This document shows positions 18,087 through 26,186 of a stretch of 64,000 bases of DNA, in pieces. The position numbers were made by a program, and so were the translations under genes. The notes under the pieces were generated by a model. It was not told the DNA's origin, ran no database searches, and worked only from the letters and a program-made list of their open reading frames with translations. The stretch covers positions 434,001-498,000 of the forward strand of contig NZ_FRBY01000003.1 in the NCBI RefSeq assembly GCF_900142735.1, read 5' to 3'. Source of the DNA: Flavobacterium saccharophilum (GTDB lineage Bacteria > Bacteroidota > Bacteroidia > Flavobacteriales > Flavobacteriaceae). Numbering within the stretch: position 1 is the first letter of the stretch; every line of letters starts with the position of its first letter.

Positions 18087-19313
18087 TTAGTTTTTTCTGT
18101 AGAATGCTTGCGAGAAGTTATACTTAAATGAGAATTGTACTTTTGATATAGAAGTACTCCATCCGTCGCTAAAATTTTCACGATCCCCCCATTGAAATTC
18201 AGCTCCCACCAGGCAATTTTTTGCTGGAGAATACAATATATTTCCTATTACATATTGTCCTTTTTTGAAAGCGTCAGGAGTTTGTCCGTCAGAATTATCA
18301 ATGTCAATCATAGAATAACCAATTGAGCTGGTGAATTTTTCACTCCAAGAATGATCAAGGAAAGCAACTACTCCAACCAACGGAAGTGCCACACCTTTTA
18401 CCGGCGTTACAGGATTTCCCGGATTATTTTCAATACCAATATCAACTGGTGCATCATTCATGTAGTTCTGAATTCCTTCACCATACACAACCTGACCTTT
18501 GAAAACGGTACTTTGTCCAAGTTTTACATTGGTACTCAGATTCAATCCCCAGCCAACAGCATCTCCGGATAAATCAAACTGATCGTTATTTTGGTCTTTC
18601 CATTCAATCTTTCTCACAATACCGGCTAACTCCAGATATCCCCAGTCAAATCCATGGTGATATTCTGCTGAAAGATCCGGCAGTGGAAACCTTCCTTTAA
18701 CGCCCTGAAGTTCTATACGGTTTTCATATATCCCCTGATCAGCACTTGCTCCCGGTCGCTCCAATGCTATAGTCAAACGGGTATCGCCCTGAATAGGCAT
18801 ATAGCGTATTTGTATGTTTCTGAAGAATACCATTCCCGTTGGTCCCCAATATTCTAATGTGTTCGGAAAAACATCAATATCCATAAAAGGGCTCCAGGTC
18901 TGACCGGCTCCAAATTTTCCTAACTCCGCGTAAGCATGTCGTAAACGAAAAGTAGTCTGACCTGCATCAACACCTGTACCATACAACTCAAATTCAAATT
19001 GTGTTTTCAATTCTCCAATTCCGGTATCAAAATAATTTTTGATACCAAATCTGGTCTGACGTACAGAGGCATAATAACTCCCATCCGGTCCATATTCGTT
19101 TTCATAGGATGGCAATTTAGTAGGTCGAACGGCATCATACCAGTCTGGTTGAATCTGATTAAAATTATAACCAATATCGGTCATGATAAACCCATAAATT
19201 TCCATACTCTTGTTACCCTCATCCTCCTGCGCATGCATAAGGTTTGCCGTCAGAAAACAAATTATAATGGCCAGATCTCTAATCCTTGCCATTTGTAAAA
19301 ACATTTTTTTCAT
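18087..19313 (-). CDS. DcaP-like trimeric outer membrane porin
   Basis: A 408-residue outer membrane protein: signal peptide (to about residue 28, LMHAQ), then YGFIMTDIGYNFNQIQPDWYD and a barrel with motifs such as FRLRHAYAELG and TWSPFMDID, ending in FSFKYNFSQAFYRKN. These features match the DcaP family, known from Acinetobacter as a channel for dicarboxylic acids. It is the first gene of an operon with periplasmic aspartase and asparaginase, which fits uptake of acidic or amide amino acids. The initiator could also be Met4 or Met8. Confidence 0.82.
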   Translation of the reverse strand: MKKMFLQMARIRDLAIIICFLTANLMHAQEDEGNKSMEIYGFIMTDIGYNFNQIQPDWYDAVRPTKLPSYENEYGPDGSYYASVRQTRFGIKNYFDTGIGELKTQFEFELYGTGVDAGQTTFRLRHAYAELGKFGAGQTWSPFMDIDVFPNTLEYWGPTGMVFFRNIQIRYMPIQGDTRLTIALERPGASADQGIYENRIELQGVKGRFPLPDLSAEYHHGFDWGYLELAGIVRKIEWKDQNNDQFDLSGDAVGWGLNLSTNVKLGQSTVFKGQVVYGEGIQNYMNDAPVDIGIENNPGNPVTPVKGVALPLVGVVAFLDHSWSEKFTSSIGYSMIDIDNSDGQTPDAFKKGQYVIGNILYSPAKNCLVGAEFQWGDRENFSDGWSTSISKVQFSFKYNFSQAFYRKN

Positions 19314-19394
19314 ATTGGTTATGGTTTAAAATTGTTTGATTGCTAGTATTGCCGAACCACTAACTGTAAGGGTTTTATAATTAGTGGAGAAAAT

Positions 19395-19649
19395 TTATTC
19401 CATGTTTTTTATTATATAGTGTATTATATCGTCCTCGAGTTCTTTTGTCAAATTTTCATACTCTACCTTCCTCTGAAAATTATCCTGCAGTATTTGTGTA
19501 TATTTTTCAACATTGATTTTACTGCAGCAGTAATCATCGCACATGCTTTTGAAATCATCATCAACCAGGTACAATACCTTGATAGATTCTTGAAAACTGG
19601 AAAGCTTTTCGCTATATAATTTCTCCGGAATTGCCATTTTATCTTTCAT
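19395..19649 (-). CDS. Small conserved-looking cytoplasmic protein of unknown function
   Basis: An 84-residue protein from the ATG at 19649; a TTG at 19670 would add seven residues but overlaps a likely -7 box (minus strand TATATTTG, 19668-19675). It is acidic and helical, with a cysteine-rich centre (MCDDYCCSKINVEKY). No signal peptide or membrane helix. The regular amino acid composition suggests a real gene, but I do not recognise the family. It sits before the dcaP operon on the same strand. Confidence 0.6.
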   Translation of the reverse strand: MKDKMAIPEKLYSEKLSSFQESIKVLYLVDDDFKSMCDDYCCSKINVEKYTQILQDNFQRKVEYENLTKELEDDIIHYIIKNME

Positions 19650-19693
19650 TAAACACTGATATTCAATCAAATATAAAAAAGTAGATAATCGAA

Positions 19694-19727
19694 AAACAGT
19701 TAAAAACCGTTAAATTTAACCGTTAAA
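19694..19727. repeat. Iteron-like repeats AACNGTTAAA with an embedded palindrome
   Basis: AACAGTTAAA, AACCGTTAAA and AACCGTTAAA follow one another at roughly 10-14 base intervals, and GTTAAATTTAAC (19709-19720) is a perfect 12-base palindrome. The cluster lies between the small minus-strand gene and the regulator at 19858, a position suited to an operator. Confidence 0.5.
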
Positions 19728-19857
19728 TGCAGGAAAAACCTTATTTTTTGGTAAATTTTCTTACAAAAAACCAAATTTTATCATAAAATGAAAATATTTT
19801 TTTTAACTTTAGTCATACCAAATTTTCACCTTATTATTCTCATTTAATGAAACTTAC

Positions 19858-21447
19858 ATGGAGAATTTAAAAAAGAATACGCATGAAGATATTTTTACCG
19901 AACTAGAATCTGTTTTAAACTTTCACTCATTAAAAAACTCTCCTATCTTAAGTAAATTTTTGAGATATATCGTGGAGGAAACAGTTAATGAGAACCAACA
20001 CTTTATCAAAGAATATTCTATTGCTATAAATGTGCTTAACAGATCAGCTGATTTTAATTCTAACGATGATGCCGTTGTACGTATTCATGCGGGTAGATTA
20101 AGGAGAATTTTGAACGAATATTATTTGACCATTGGCCAAAACAATTCGTTAATAATAGACATTCCGAAAGGCTGTTATATTCCAAAATTTATTCGAAAGA
20201 ACAATGATCGAGAGGAAAATGCGCTCCCCATTGTGCTTCCCCATAACAACACAAATCCAATCATTGCCATATTCCCATTTAAATCAATCACTACTGATCA
20301 AAATTTAGATCTTTTTTCGCTAATGCTTTGCGAAGAGTTAAGCGCACAACTTTCATTATTTGATGATCTTTCTGTTGTAGGAAATTTTTCTTCAGAGATG
20401 ATTTCAAAAATTAATCAAAATATTATGGAGGCAGCTAAGTCAATAGGTGCCGATTTTATTATTACCGGAAATATTCAATGCAATGATAAAACAATACAAA
20501 TAAGAGTTAATCTTTTAAACTCAAAGACCGGAGAATTCGTAATGACGAAATCTTTCGATCATATTAATATAAAAGACATTCATCATATTCAAAATGAAAT
20601 CACCCACAGTATTGTTAGTGAAATAGGCGGATATTATGGAATTATTTTTAAAGAAATCATTAAAACTTCTCCTTCCAGAATTACAGACAATCTGAGTATT
20701 TGGAAAGGAATTTACAGTTATTATAAATATCAATGTGACTGTACCTTTGAGAATTACTGGTCGGCTTTCAGAAATTTGGCTGAGGCAACAAAATTACATC
20801 CCAATCACGCAACAACCTGGGCGATGTTAGGCGAATTTCATCTTTACGGAGTTGTATTTGCTATTGACAATGATGAAAATACTATTGAGGAAGCTTATCG
20901 ATGTGTAATGAAATCTTTAAAAATAGATCCGCATTGCCAACAGGCATGGCATAGCTTGACTGCGATTAATTTATTTAAAAAAGATCCAGACGCCTGTCTC
21001 TATTCTGCTGAACAATGCATTAAAATAAATCCTAATGCGTCGGGTCGCATTTCCGGAGTTGGGTGTATACTTATTTTTGCAGGATATTTTGATAAAGGCT
21101 TTCCTATTATGCAAAATGCCATTCAAAAAAATCCATATTCTCCATGGTGGATTAATATTGGTTATTGCTGCTATTATTTATCCAAAAAAGAATATAAAAA
21201 CGCTTTTTTATGGGCTGAAAAAATGGATTCTGAAGAAACGTTTTTGGATCCACTGCTTAAATGTGCTACACTATCTTTGATCAATGAAGACATTAAAGCA
21301 AAAAAATATCTTTCTAAACTTTTAGTTTTAATGCCTGAAGCGCCAAACAAAATCCATCAAATACTTTCAAGCCTGATTCTTTCTGAAGATTTAGTAACAG
21401 AAATAATTGAAGCAGTAGGAAGAATTGAATTAATTCAAAATACTTAA
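19858..21447 (+). CDS. Putative regulator: winged-helix-like N-terminus, FlgO-like domain, TPR repeats
   Basis: A 529-residue cytoplasmic protein. Residues about 10-115 follow a pattern seen in TPR/adenylate-cyclase-like regulators: SPILSKFLRYIVEE, FIKEYSIAINVLNR, then DAVVRIHAGRLRRILNEYY and DIPKGCYIPKF, usually taken as a winged-helix DNA-binding unit. About 125-245 is FlgO/TolB-N-like (NPIIAIFPFKS, SIGADFIITGNIQ), and about 290-500 contains TPR-like repeats (KLHPNHATTWAMLGEF, SLKIDPHCQQAWHSL). It lies between the asparagine operon and a rightward hydrolase-porin-permease cluster and may regulate both. DNA binding is inferred. Confidence 0.72.
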   Translation: MENLKKNTHEDIFTELESVLNFHSLKNSPILSKFLRYIVEETVNENQHFIKEYSIAINVLNRSADFNSNDDAVVRIHAGRLRRILNEYYLTIGQNNSLIIDIPKGCYIPKFIRKNNDREENALPIVLPHNNTNPIIAIFPFKSITTDQNLDLFSLMLCEELSAQLSLFDDLSVVGNFSSEMISKINQNIMEAAKSIGADFIITGNIQCNDKTIQIRVNLLNSKTGEFVMTKSFDHINIKDIHHIQNEITHSIVSEIGGYYGIIFKEIIKTSPSRITDNLSIWKGIYSYYKYQCDCTFENYWSAFRNLAEATKLHPNHATTWAMLGEFHLYGVVFAIDNDENTIEEAYRCVMKSLKIDPHCQQAWHSLTAINLFKKDPDACLYSAEQCIKINPNASGRISGVGCILIFAGYFDKGFPIMQNAIQKNPYSPWWINIGYCCYYLSKKEYKNAFLWAEKMDSEETFLDPLLKCATLSLINEDIKAKKYLSKLLVLMPEAPNKIHQILSSLILSEDLVTEIIEAVGRIELIQNT

Positions 21448-21534
21448 TTTTTTCAAAATTGAAAATCAACAAGTTGCACTGTAATTAAAAACAATCATTT
21501 TTATTTCAAAATATAGTTTCAAAAAATAAATGCC

Positions 21535-22428
21535 ATGCAGAAATTAACCAAAGAAGATATTTCACAAGAAGTATTTGACCTCTATGATGATTATGCTCAT
21601 AATAAAATTGAGCGCAGACAATTCATCGAAAAACTATCCATTTTCGCCGTAGGAACTCTTACACTTCCATCTCTTTTAAGTTTTATGATGCCTAATTATG
21701 AGGACAGCATCTTAATCAAACCGGGAGATCCACGAATAAAATCAGACTATATCACTTATCAATCTCCTAAAGGTGGCGGATCTATTAAAGGTCTTTTATC
21801 GCAATCTGTTGCAACCAAGAAAAAATTACCCGGAATTATTGTCGTTCATGAAAACCGTGGCCTTAATCCCTACATTGAAGATGTAGGCCGAAGAGCCGCT
21901 GTTGAAGGTTTTATTACACTTGCTCCAGATGCTTTAACACCATTAGGAGGTTATCCCGGAAATGACGATGCGGGACGCGAACTACAAAAAAAACGTACCC
22001 GCGAAGAAATGCTCGAAGATTTTATTGCCGCTTATGAATATTTAAAAGCCCACAAAGATTGTAACGGTTATGTAGGTGTTGTCGGATTTTGTTTTGGTGG
22101 ATGGATTTCTAATATGATGGCCGTAAAAATACCAACCTTGTCTGCCGCTGTTCCTTACTATGGTGGGCAGCCTACCAAAGAAGAAGCCGAAAAAATAACA
22201 ACTCCGTTACTCCTGCATTACGCCGGTCTGGACACACGCGTAAATGAAGGCTGGCCAGCTTTTGAAGAAGTACTTAAAAAAAACAAAGTTGAAAACACCG
22301 CTTATTTCTATCCGGGAGTTAATCACGGCTTTCATAATAATACAACCCCAAGATATGATGAAGCTGCAGCAACTTTATCCTGGACAAGGACTATTGATTT
22401 TTTTAAATTGAAATTGAAAAAGAAATAA
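21535..22428 (+). CDS. Dienelactone hydrolase family protein
   Basis: A 297-residue alpha/beta hydrolase. The core has VVHENRGLNPY, the nucleophile elbow GFCFGG (Cys), an acid in YAGLDTRVNEG and the catalytic His in GVNHGFHNN, the Cys-Asp-His triad of dienelactone hydrolases. The N-terminal extension contains RRQFIEKLSIFAVGTLTLPSLL, resembling a twin-arginine or membrane-targeting segment although it starts at about residue 23. Natural substrates of such proteins are often unknown; ring-cleavage lactones are not implied by the neighbourhood. It follows the regulator gene on the same strand by 87 bases. Confidence 0.87.
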   Translation: MQKLTKEDISQEVFDLYDDYAHNKIERRQFIEKLSIFAVGTLTLPSLLSFMMPNYEDSILIKPGDPRIKSDYITYQSPKGGGSIKGLLSQSVATKKKLPGIIVVHENRGLNPYIEDVGRRAAVEGFITLAPDALTPLGGYPGNDDAGRELQKKRTREEMLEDFIAAYEYLKAHKDCNGYVGVVGFCFGGWISNMMAVKIPTLSAAVPYYGGQPTKEEAEKITTPLLLHYAGLDTRVNEGWPAFEEVLKKNKVENTAYFYPGVNHGFHNNTTPRYDEAAATLSWTRTIDFFKLKLKKK

Positions 22429-22550
22429 TTTATGGAGTTGATTTTAAAGGTGATAGTCTTAAAGGGATCTTTTTTTAATCAAAAATAATAACACTATTTT
22501 AATGCTATTTTTTTTACAAGTCGTTCTTTTTTTTATTATTTTAGTACGGC

Positions 22551-22568
22551 TTTATCAATACTGATAAA
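22551..22568. promoter_or_regulatory. Perfect palindrome upstream of the porin-permease genes
   Basis: TTTATCA and TGATAAA flank ATAC, an 18-base dyad 74 bases before the porin start. It looks like a binding site for a dimeric regulator; the regulator is unknown. Confidence 0.35.
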
Positions 22569-22642
22569 CAATCTGTTACATTCCTTTTCCCTTTCTTAAT
22601 TACTAATTTAGGATCAATAATAGAAGCTAAAATTTTTTATTT

Positions 22643-23794
22643 ATGAACTGTATCCGTACAATTTTAATAGTATTTGCCGGTTTTACTTTTTTACTGTTTC
22701 CACTTACCATACACGCCCAAACTACGGAAGCTACCACAGCCGAAAGTGGTGTAAAATATCCTCAATTTCAATTTAGAGGACTTTTTCAGGGAAGGTTTCT
22801 GGCAGCAATGACAGATAATGTTGATGTGCTCGGCGTTCAGCATACCACTGGAGAAGTTACTCAAACGTCATTTGATATCAAAAGAATGCGTGTTGGTCTT
22901 ACCACTAAAATTAGTCCGGAAACGGAAGTCGTAATTCTGGTAAACTTAGCCGATTTTAAATCGGATACAAAAGGGAAAGTTTTAGAGAATGCTTACGCAA
23001 AATATACATTTAATAAATATGCAGCATTAGTTGGTGGGCAGTTTAGAGCCCCATTTGGTATAGAAGATCAGGTTTCAGTGGATATCATAAAATCTTTTGA
23101 TTTCTCTAACCAATATTATGAATTCGGAAAAAATGGCTGGACTAGTTTTCAAATTGGAGCTTCTGTTCTCGGATCAGTTGATATTGGAAAAGTTCCTGCA
23201 AATTATGCCTTTACTATCGTCAATGGAAATGGAAAGAATCAGGAAAAAGATAAGGATAACGGAAAACAATATTTTTCAAGATGGGTTTTCGGTTTATCAA
23301 AAAAGAACAACATAAATTTGGGTTTAAACGGAGGAACCGGAAGAGTTTCTACCCAGGAAGTTTTTGCTATTGGTGCAGATATTACAAGCAATTTTAAACT
23401 TGCTGATAAACTTCATTTAGAGCTGCAAGCTGAATATAAACAAGGAACAAACCATAATTTATATTTTTCATTACCCGTTGAAGGCAGAACGGCAAGTGTT
23501 GCAGATTATCAAATGAGAGGTTTTTATTTTTTGCCTAATTTAAGATATTCAATAGCGTACAACAGATTATCCTCCATAGAAGTTTCCTGCCGATATGAAA
23601 CTTTTAATTCCAGTTATAAAATCAACTCAAACGTAAGACAAACGTATACGCCAATGATCAGCCTTGAATTTGGTAAAGCCTACACCGGCCGCATCGAGTT
23701 AGGATTCACACTTGATAATTATGAAAAAGACATTCCGGATACGTCGGTATATAGCAGTAATTTATTTTTAATTCAGCTGCAATGCCGCCTTTAG
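22643..23794 (+). CDS. Phosphate-selective porin O/P-like outer membrane protein
   Basis: A 383-residue protein with a signal peptide (1-25, IHAQ) and barrel-like strands: FRGLFQGRFLAAMTD, SFDIKRMRVGLTTKISPETEVVI, AALVGGQFRAPFGIED, the last typical of porin O/P proteins. It ends in LFLIQLQCRL. The DASS-family permease follows after 22 bases, so this is probably the outer membrane channel for the same anion. Confidence 0.85.
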   Translation: MNCIRTILIVFAGFTFLLFPLTIHAQTTEATTAESGVKYPQFQFRGLFQGRFLAAMTDNVDVLGVQHTTGEVTQTSFDIKRMRVGLTTKISPETEVVILVNLADFKSDTKGKVLENAYAKYTFNKYAALVGGQFRAPFGIEDQVSVDIIKSFDFSNQYYEFGKNGWTSFQIGASVLGSVDIGKVPANYAFTIVNGNGKNQEKDKDNGKQYFSRWVFGLSKKNNINLGLNGGTGRVSTQEVFAIGADITSNFKLADKLHLELQAEYKQGTNHNLYFSLPVEGRTASVADYQMRGFYFLPNLRYSIAYNRLSSIEVSCRYETFNSSYKINSNVRQTYTPMISLEFGKAYTGRIELGFTLDNYEKDIPDTSVYSSNLFLIQLQCRL

Positions 23795-23816
23795 TTTAAT
23801 TTAATTCTCGTTCATT

Positions 23817-25247
23817 ATGAAAGAAGTAAAAATTACCCAAACCATTATCACATTTGCCGTTGGCCTTATTATTTGGTTCATTCCGGCTCCACAGGGCGTT
23901 GTAATTGAAGCCTGGCATTTATTTGCCATTTTTGTGGCTACTATTCTCGGAATCATTCTCAAAGCAGCTCCAATGGGAACCATGTGTATGATTGCGATTG
24001 CATTGACTGCCTTTACACAAGTTCTTGCTCCAGGCGAAGCAGGAAAATCGATCACACTGGCTTTAAAGGGGTTTGGAGATAAGGTTATCTGGTTAATTGG
24101 AATTTCATTCTTTATTGCGAGAGGTTTTATTAAGACTGGTCTGGGAAACAGAATTGCTTTTCTATTCATCAGAGTATTCGGTAAAAGTTCACTGGGATTA
24201 GCTTATGGATTAGGACTTGCAGATGTTGTTCTCGCACCAGCCGTACCAAGTAATACGGCACGAGGCGGCGGAATTATTTATCCTATCATGAAATCAATGT
24301 CTATGAGTTTTGGTTCCATGCCGGATCAGCCGGAAACACATAGAAAATTAGGTGCGTTTTTAACATTGAACAGTTACAACATGAACCTGATTGCTTCTTC
24401 CATGTTTTTAACAGGAACAGCCAGTAATCCGATGTGTCAAAAATTTGCGCTTAATCTTGGAATCAAAATTTCTTGGATGTCGTGGGCAATCGCAGCAATT
24501 GTTCCCGGAATCGTTTCCTTTTTTGTCATTCCATTTGTTTTGTACAAAATCTATCCACCTGAACTTAAAAGTACCGGAGACGCCCCACAAATCGCCAGTC
24601 AGAAACTAAAAGAAATGGGACCCATTTCCCGAAATGAATGGTTAATGTTATTAACGTTTTTCATCTTATTATTTCTTTGGATCACAGGTGATTTATTTTC
24701 TATCGATGCTACAACAACAGCTTTTATTGGTCTGGTTGTATTGTTACTAACTTCTGTATTAACCTGGGAAGATATTAAGGCCGAAAAAGGCGCCTGGGAT
24801 ACGATTGTCTGGTTTTCTGTTTTGGTAATGATGGCAAGCTCGCTCAACGAATTAGGTTTTATTGGCTGGTTTAGCGATCAGGTAAAAGCGGAGATTGGTG
24901 GTTTAAGCTGGCAAATGGCTTTTCCAATTATTATTTTAGTGTACTTCTTTAGTCATTATCTTTTTGCCAGCGCAACAGCACACGTGGCTGCGATGTATGC
25001 TGCATTACTAGGCGTTGGTATTTCTATCGGAATTCCGGGTTTACTGCTTGCTTTCATGCTTGGATTTGTAGGCTCTTTATACGGAACTTTAACACATTAC
25101 GGTCACGGACCCGCACCTGTTTTCTTTGGTAGCGGTTATGTCGACTTAAAAAGCTGGTGGGTTAAAGGTTTAATAACCGGACTTGTCATGTTGCTTATTT
25201 ACATGGTAATTGGCGGATTGTGGATGAGAGTTATTGGATATTTTTAA
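23817..25247 (+). CDS. DASS/SLC13-family anion permease (dicarboxylate type)
   Basis: A 476-residue inner membrane transporter with about 12 hydrophobic segments. The segments VPSNTARGGGIIYPI and GTASNPMCQKF are the two SNT/SNP substrate and sodium-binding loops of the DASS family, and FASATAHVAAMYAALL is conserved near the C-terminus. It resembles CitT/TtdT-type carriers for succinate, fumarate, tartrate or citrate. It is coupled with an upstream porin and lies close to the asparagine-to-fumarate operon, so fumarate/C4-dicarboxylate transport is the most economical proposal. A sulfate or other anion cannot be ruled out. Confidence 0.87.
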   Translation: MKEVKITQTIITFAVGLIIWFIPAPQGVVIEAWHLFAIFVATILGIILKAAPMGTMCMIAIALTAFTQVLAPGEAGKSITLALKGFGDKVIWLIGISFFIARGFIKTGLGNRIAFLFIRVFGKSSLGLAYGLGLADVVLAPAVPSNTARGGGIIYPIMKSMSMSFGSMPDQPETHRKLGAFLTLNSYNMNLIASSMFLTGTASNPMCQKFALNLGIKISWMSWAIAAIVPGIVSFFVIPFVLYKIYPPELKSTGDAPQIASQKLKEMGPISRNEWLMLLTFFILLFLWITGDLFSIDATTTAFIGLVVLLLTSVLTWEDIKAEKGAWDTIVWFSVLVMMASSLNELGFIGWFSDQVKAEIGGLSWQMAFPIIILVYFFSHYLFASATAHVAAMYAALLGVGISIGIPGLLLAFMLGFVGSLYGTLTHYGHGPAPVFFGSGYVDLKSWWVKGLITGLVMLLIYMVIGGLWMRVIGYF

Positions 25248-25319
25248 AAGTAAATAAAAGACAATTAGATTTAAAATCAGCAATTCAAAAGTACGGTCAT
25301 GCCATAAAACATATTTATT

Positions 25320-26060
25320 ATGCTACAAGCTTTTATCACAGGTTTATTAGCAACTTCATCTCTAATTATTGGCGGCATACTGGCAATTCGGTATTCGCTA
25401 AGTAATCGAGCCATTGGTATCATTATGGGATTTGGTGCCGGAACATTAATTTCGGCCATATCATATGAGTTAATCTTTGAAGCAGTAAAACTTGGGAGAG
25501 GCACTATGTATCCAGCTTTTGGTTTTTTTGCAGGCGCATCCATATTTTATTTTTCAGACAAGCTTATTGCCAATTTTGGGACCAATAATCCAATGAAGTT
25601 AGGGCAAAGTAAAAACTCCAATTTAATAATCCCGATGGTCTTGGCGATTATCCTGGATGGAGTTCCAGAATCCATCATTATCGGCTTAGGACTCTTTGAA
25701 GGAGTTTCAGGAAATCTTACGATGTTAGTAGCGGTTTTCATTTCTAATTTACCGGAAGCTATCGCAGGATCTTCCGGAATGAAATCGAGTGGCTGGAGTA
25801 ATAAAAAAATCATATTGCTCTGGATCTGTATTGCATTGCTATGCGCACTGGCAACACTTGCTGGTTTCTCGGTTTTTAGCAGTGCCTCGCAGGAATGGCT
25901 TTCGTTTATTCAGGCTTTTGCCGGTGGAGCAATTTTAATGATGCTCGCAAACTCTATGATTCCCGAAGCTTATGAACATGGAGGAAAACTGGCAGGAGTT
26001 TTTACTGTATTTGGATTCTTTTTCTCTGTATGTCTGGTTGTTTTTGAAAATTTCCATTAA
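25320..26060 (+). CDS. ZIP family metal transporter
   Basis: A 246-residue membrane protein with about eight hydrophobic segments. ILDGVPESIIIGLGLFEG and FISNLPEAIAGSSGM are the paired metal-binding helices of ZIP transporters, here with D/PE and N/PE in place of the HN/PE motifs of classical zinc importers. Transport of zinc or another divalent metal into the cytoplasm is likely. It follows the permease by 72 bases on the same strand, and a functional link is not evident. Confidence 0.85.
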   Translation: MLQAFITGLLATSSLIIGGILAIRYSLSNRAIGIIMGFGAGTLISAISYELIFEAVKLGRGTMYPAFGFFAGASIFYFSDKLIANFGTNNPMKLGQSKNSNLIIPMVLAIILDGVPESIIIGLGLFEGVSGNLTMLVAVFISNLPEAIAGSSGMKSSGWSNKKIILLWICIALLCALATLAGFSVFSSASQEWLSFIQAFAGGAILMMLANSMIPEAYEHGGKLAGVFTVFGFFFSVCLVVFENFH

Positions 26061-26082
26061 AAAATAGAATCATTTTTACCTC

Positions 26083-26100
26083 TTATGATTTGAGTCATAA
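26083..26100. promoter_or_regulatory. CRP/FNR-family binding site upstream of hmp
   Basis: TTATGA-N6-TCATAA is a perfect dyad with the TGA-N6-TCA core of CRP/FNR-type operators. Its centre (26091.5) is about 43 bases before the predicted transcript start, a class II activator position. Confidence 0.65.
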
Positions 26101-26121
26101 AAAGTAGCCTTACGTGATAAT

Positions 26122-26129
26122 TAGATTTG
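26122..26129 (+). promoter_or_regulatory. -7 box of the hmp promoter
   Basis: TAGATTTG, an exact TAnnTTTG match. It places the transcript start near 26135, just before an in-frame ATG at 26139, which argues for the downstream ATG at 26187 as the true start. Confidence 0.6.
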
Positions 26130-26186
26130 TCCTTATAAATGTTCGACAGACAGCATTTATTTAAAATAAATTCTAAATATCACAAA

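Noticed and set aside
26139..26186. First in-frame ATG of hmp as the start
   Set aside because: It adds 16 residues not seen in flavohemoproteins and lies almost on the predicted transcript start.
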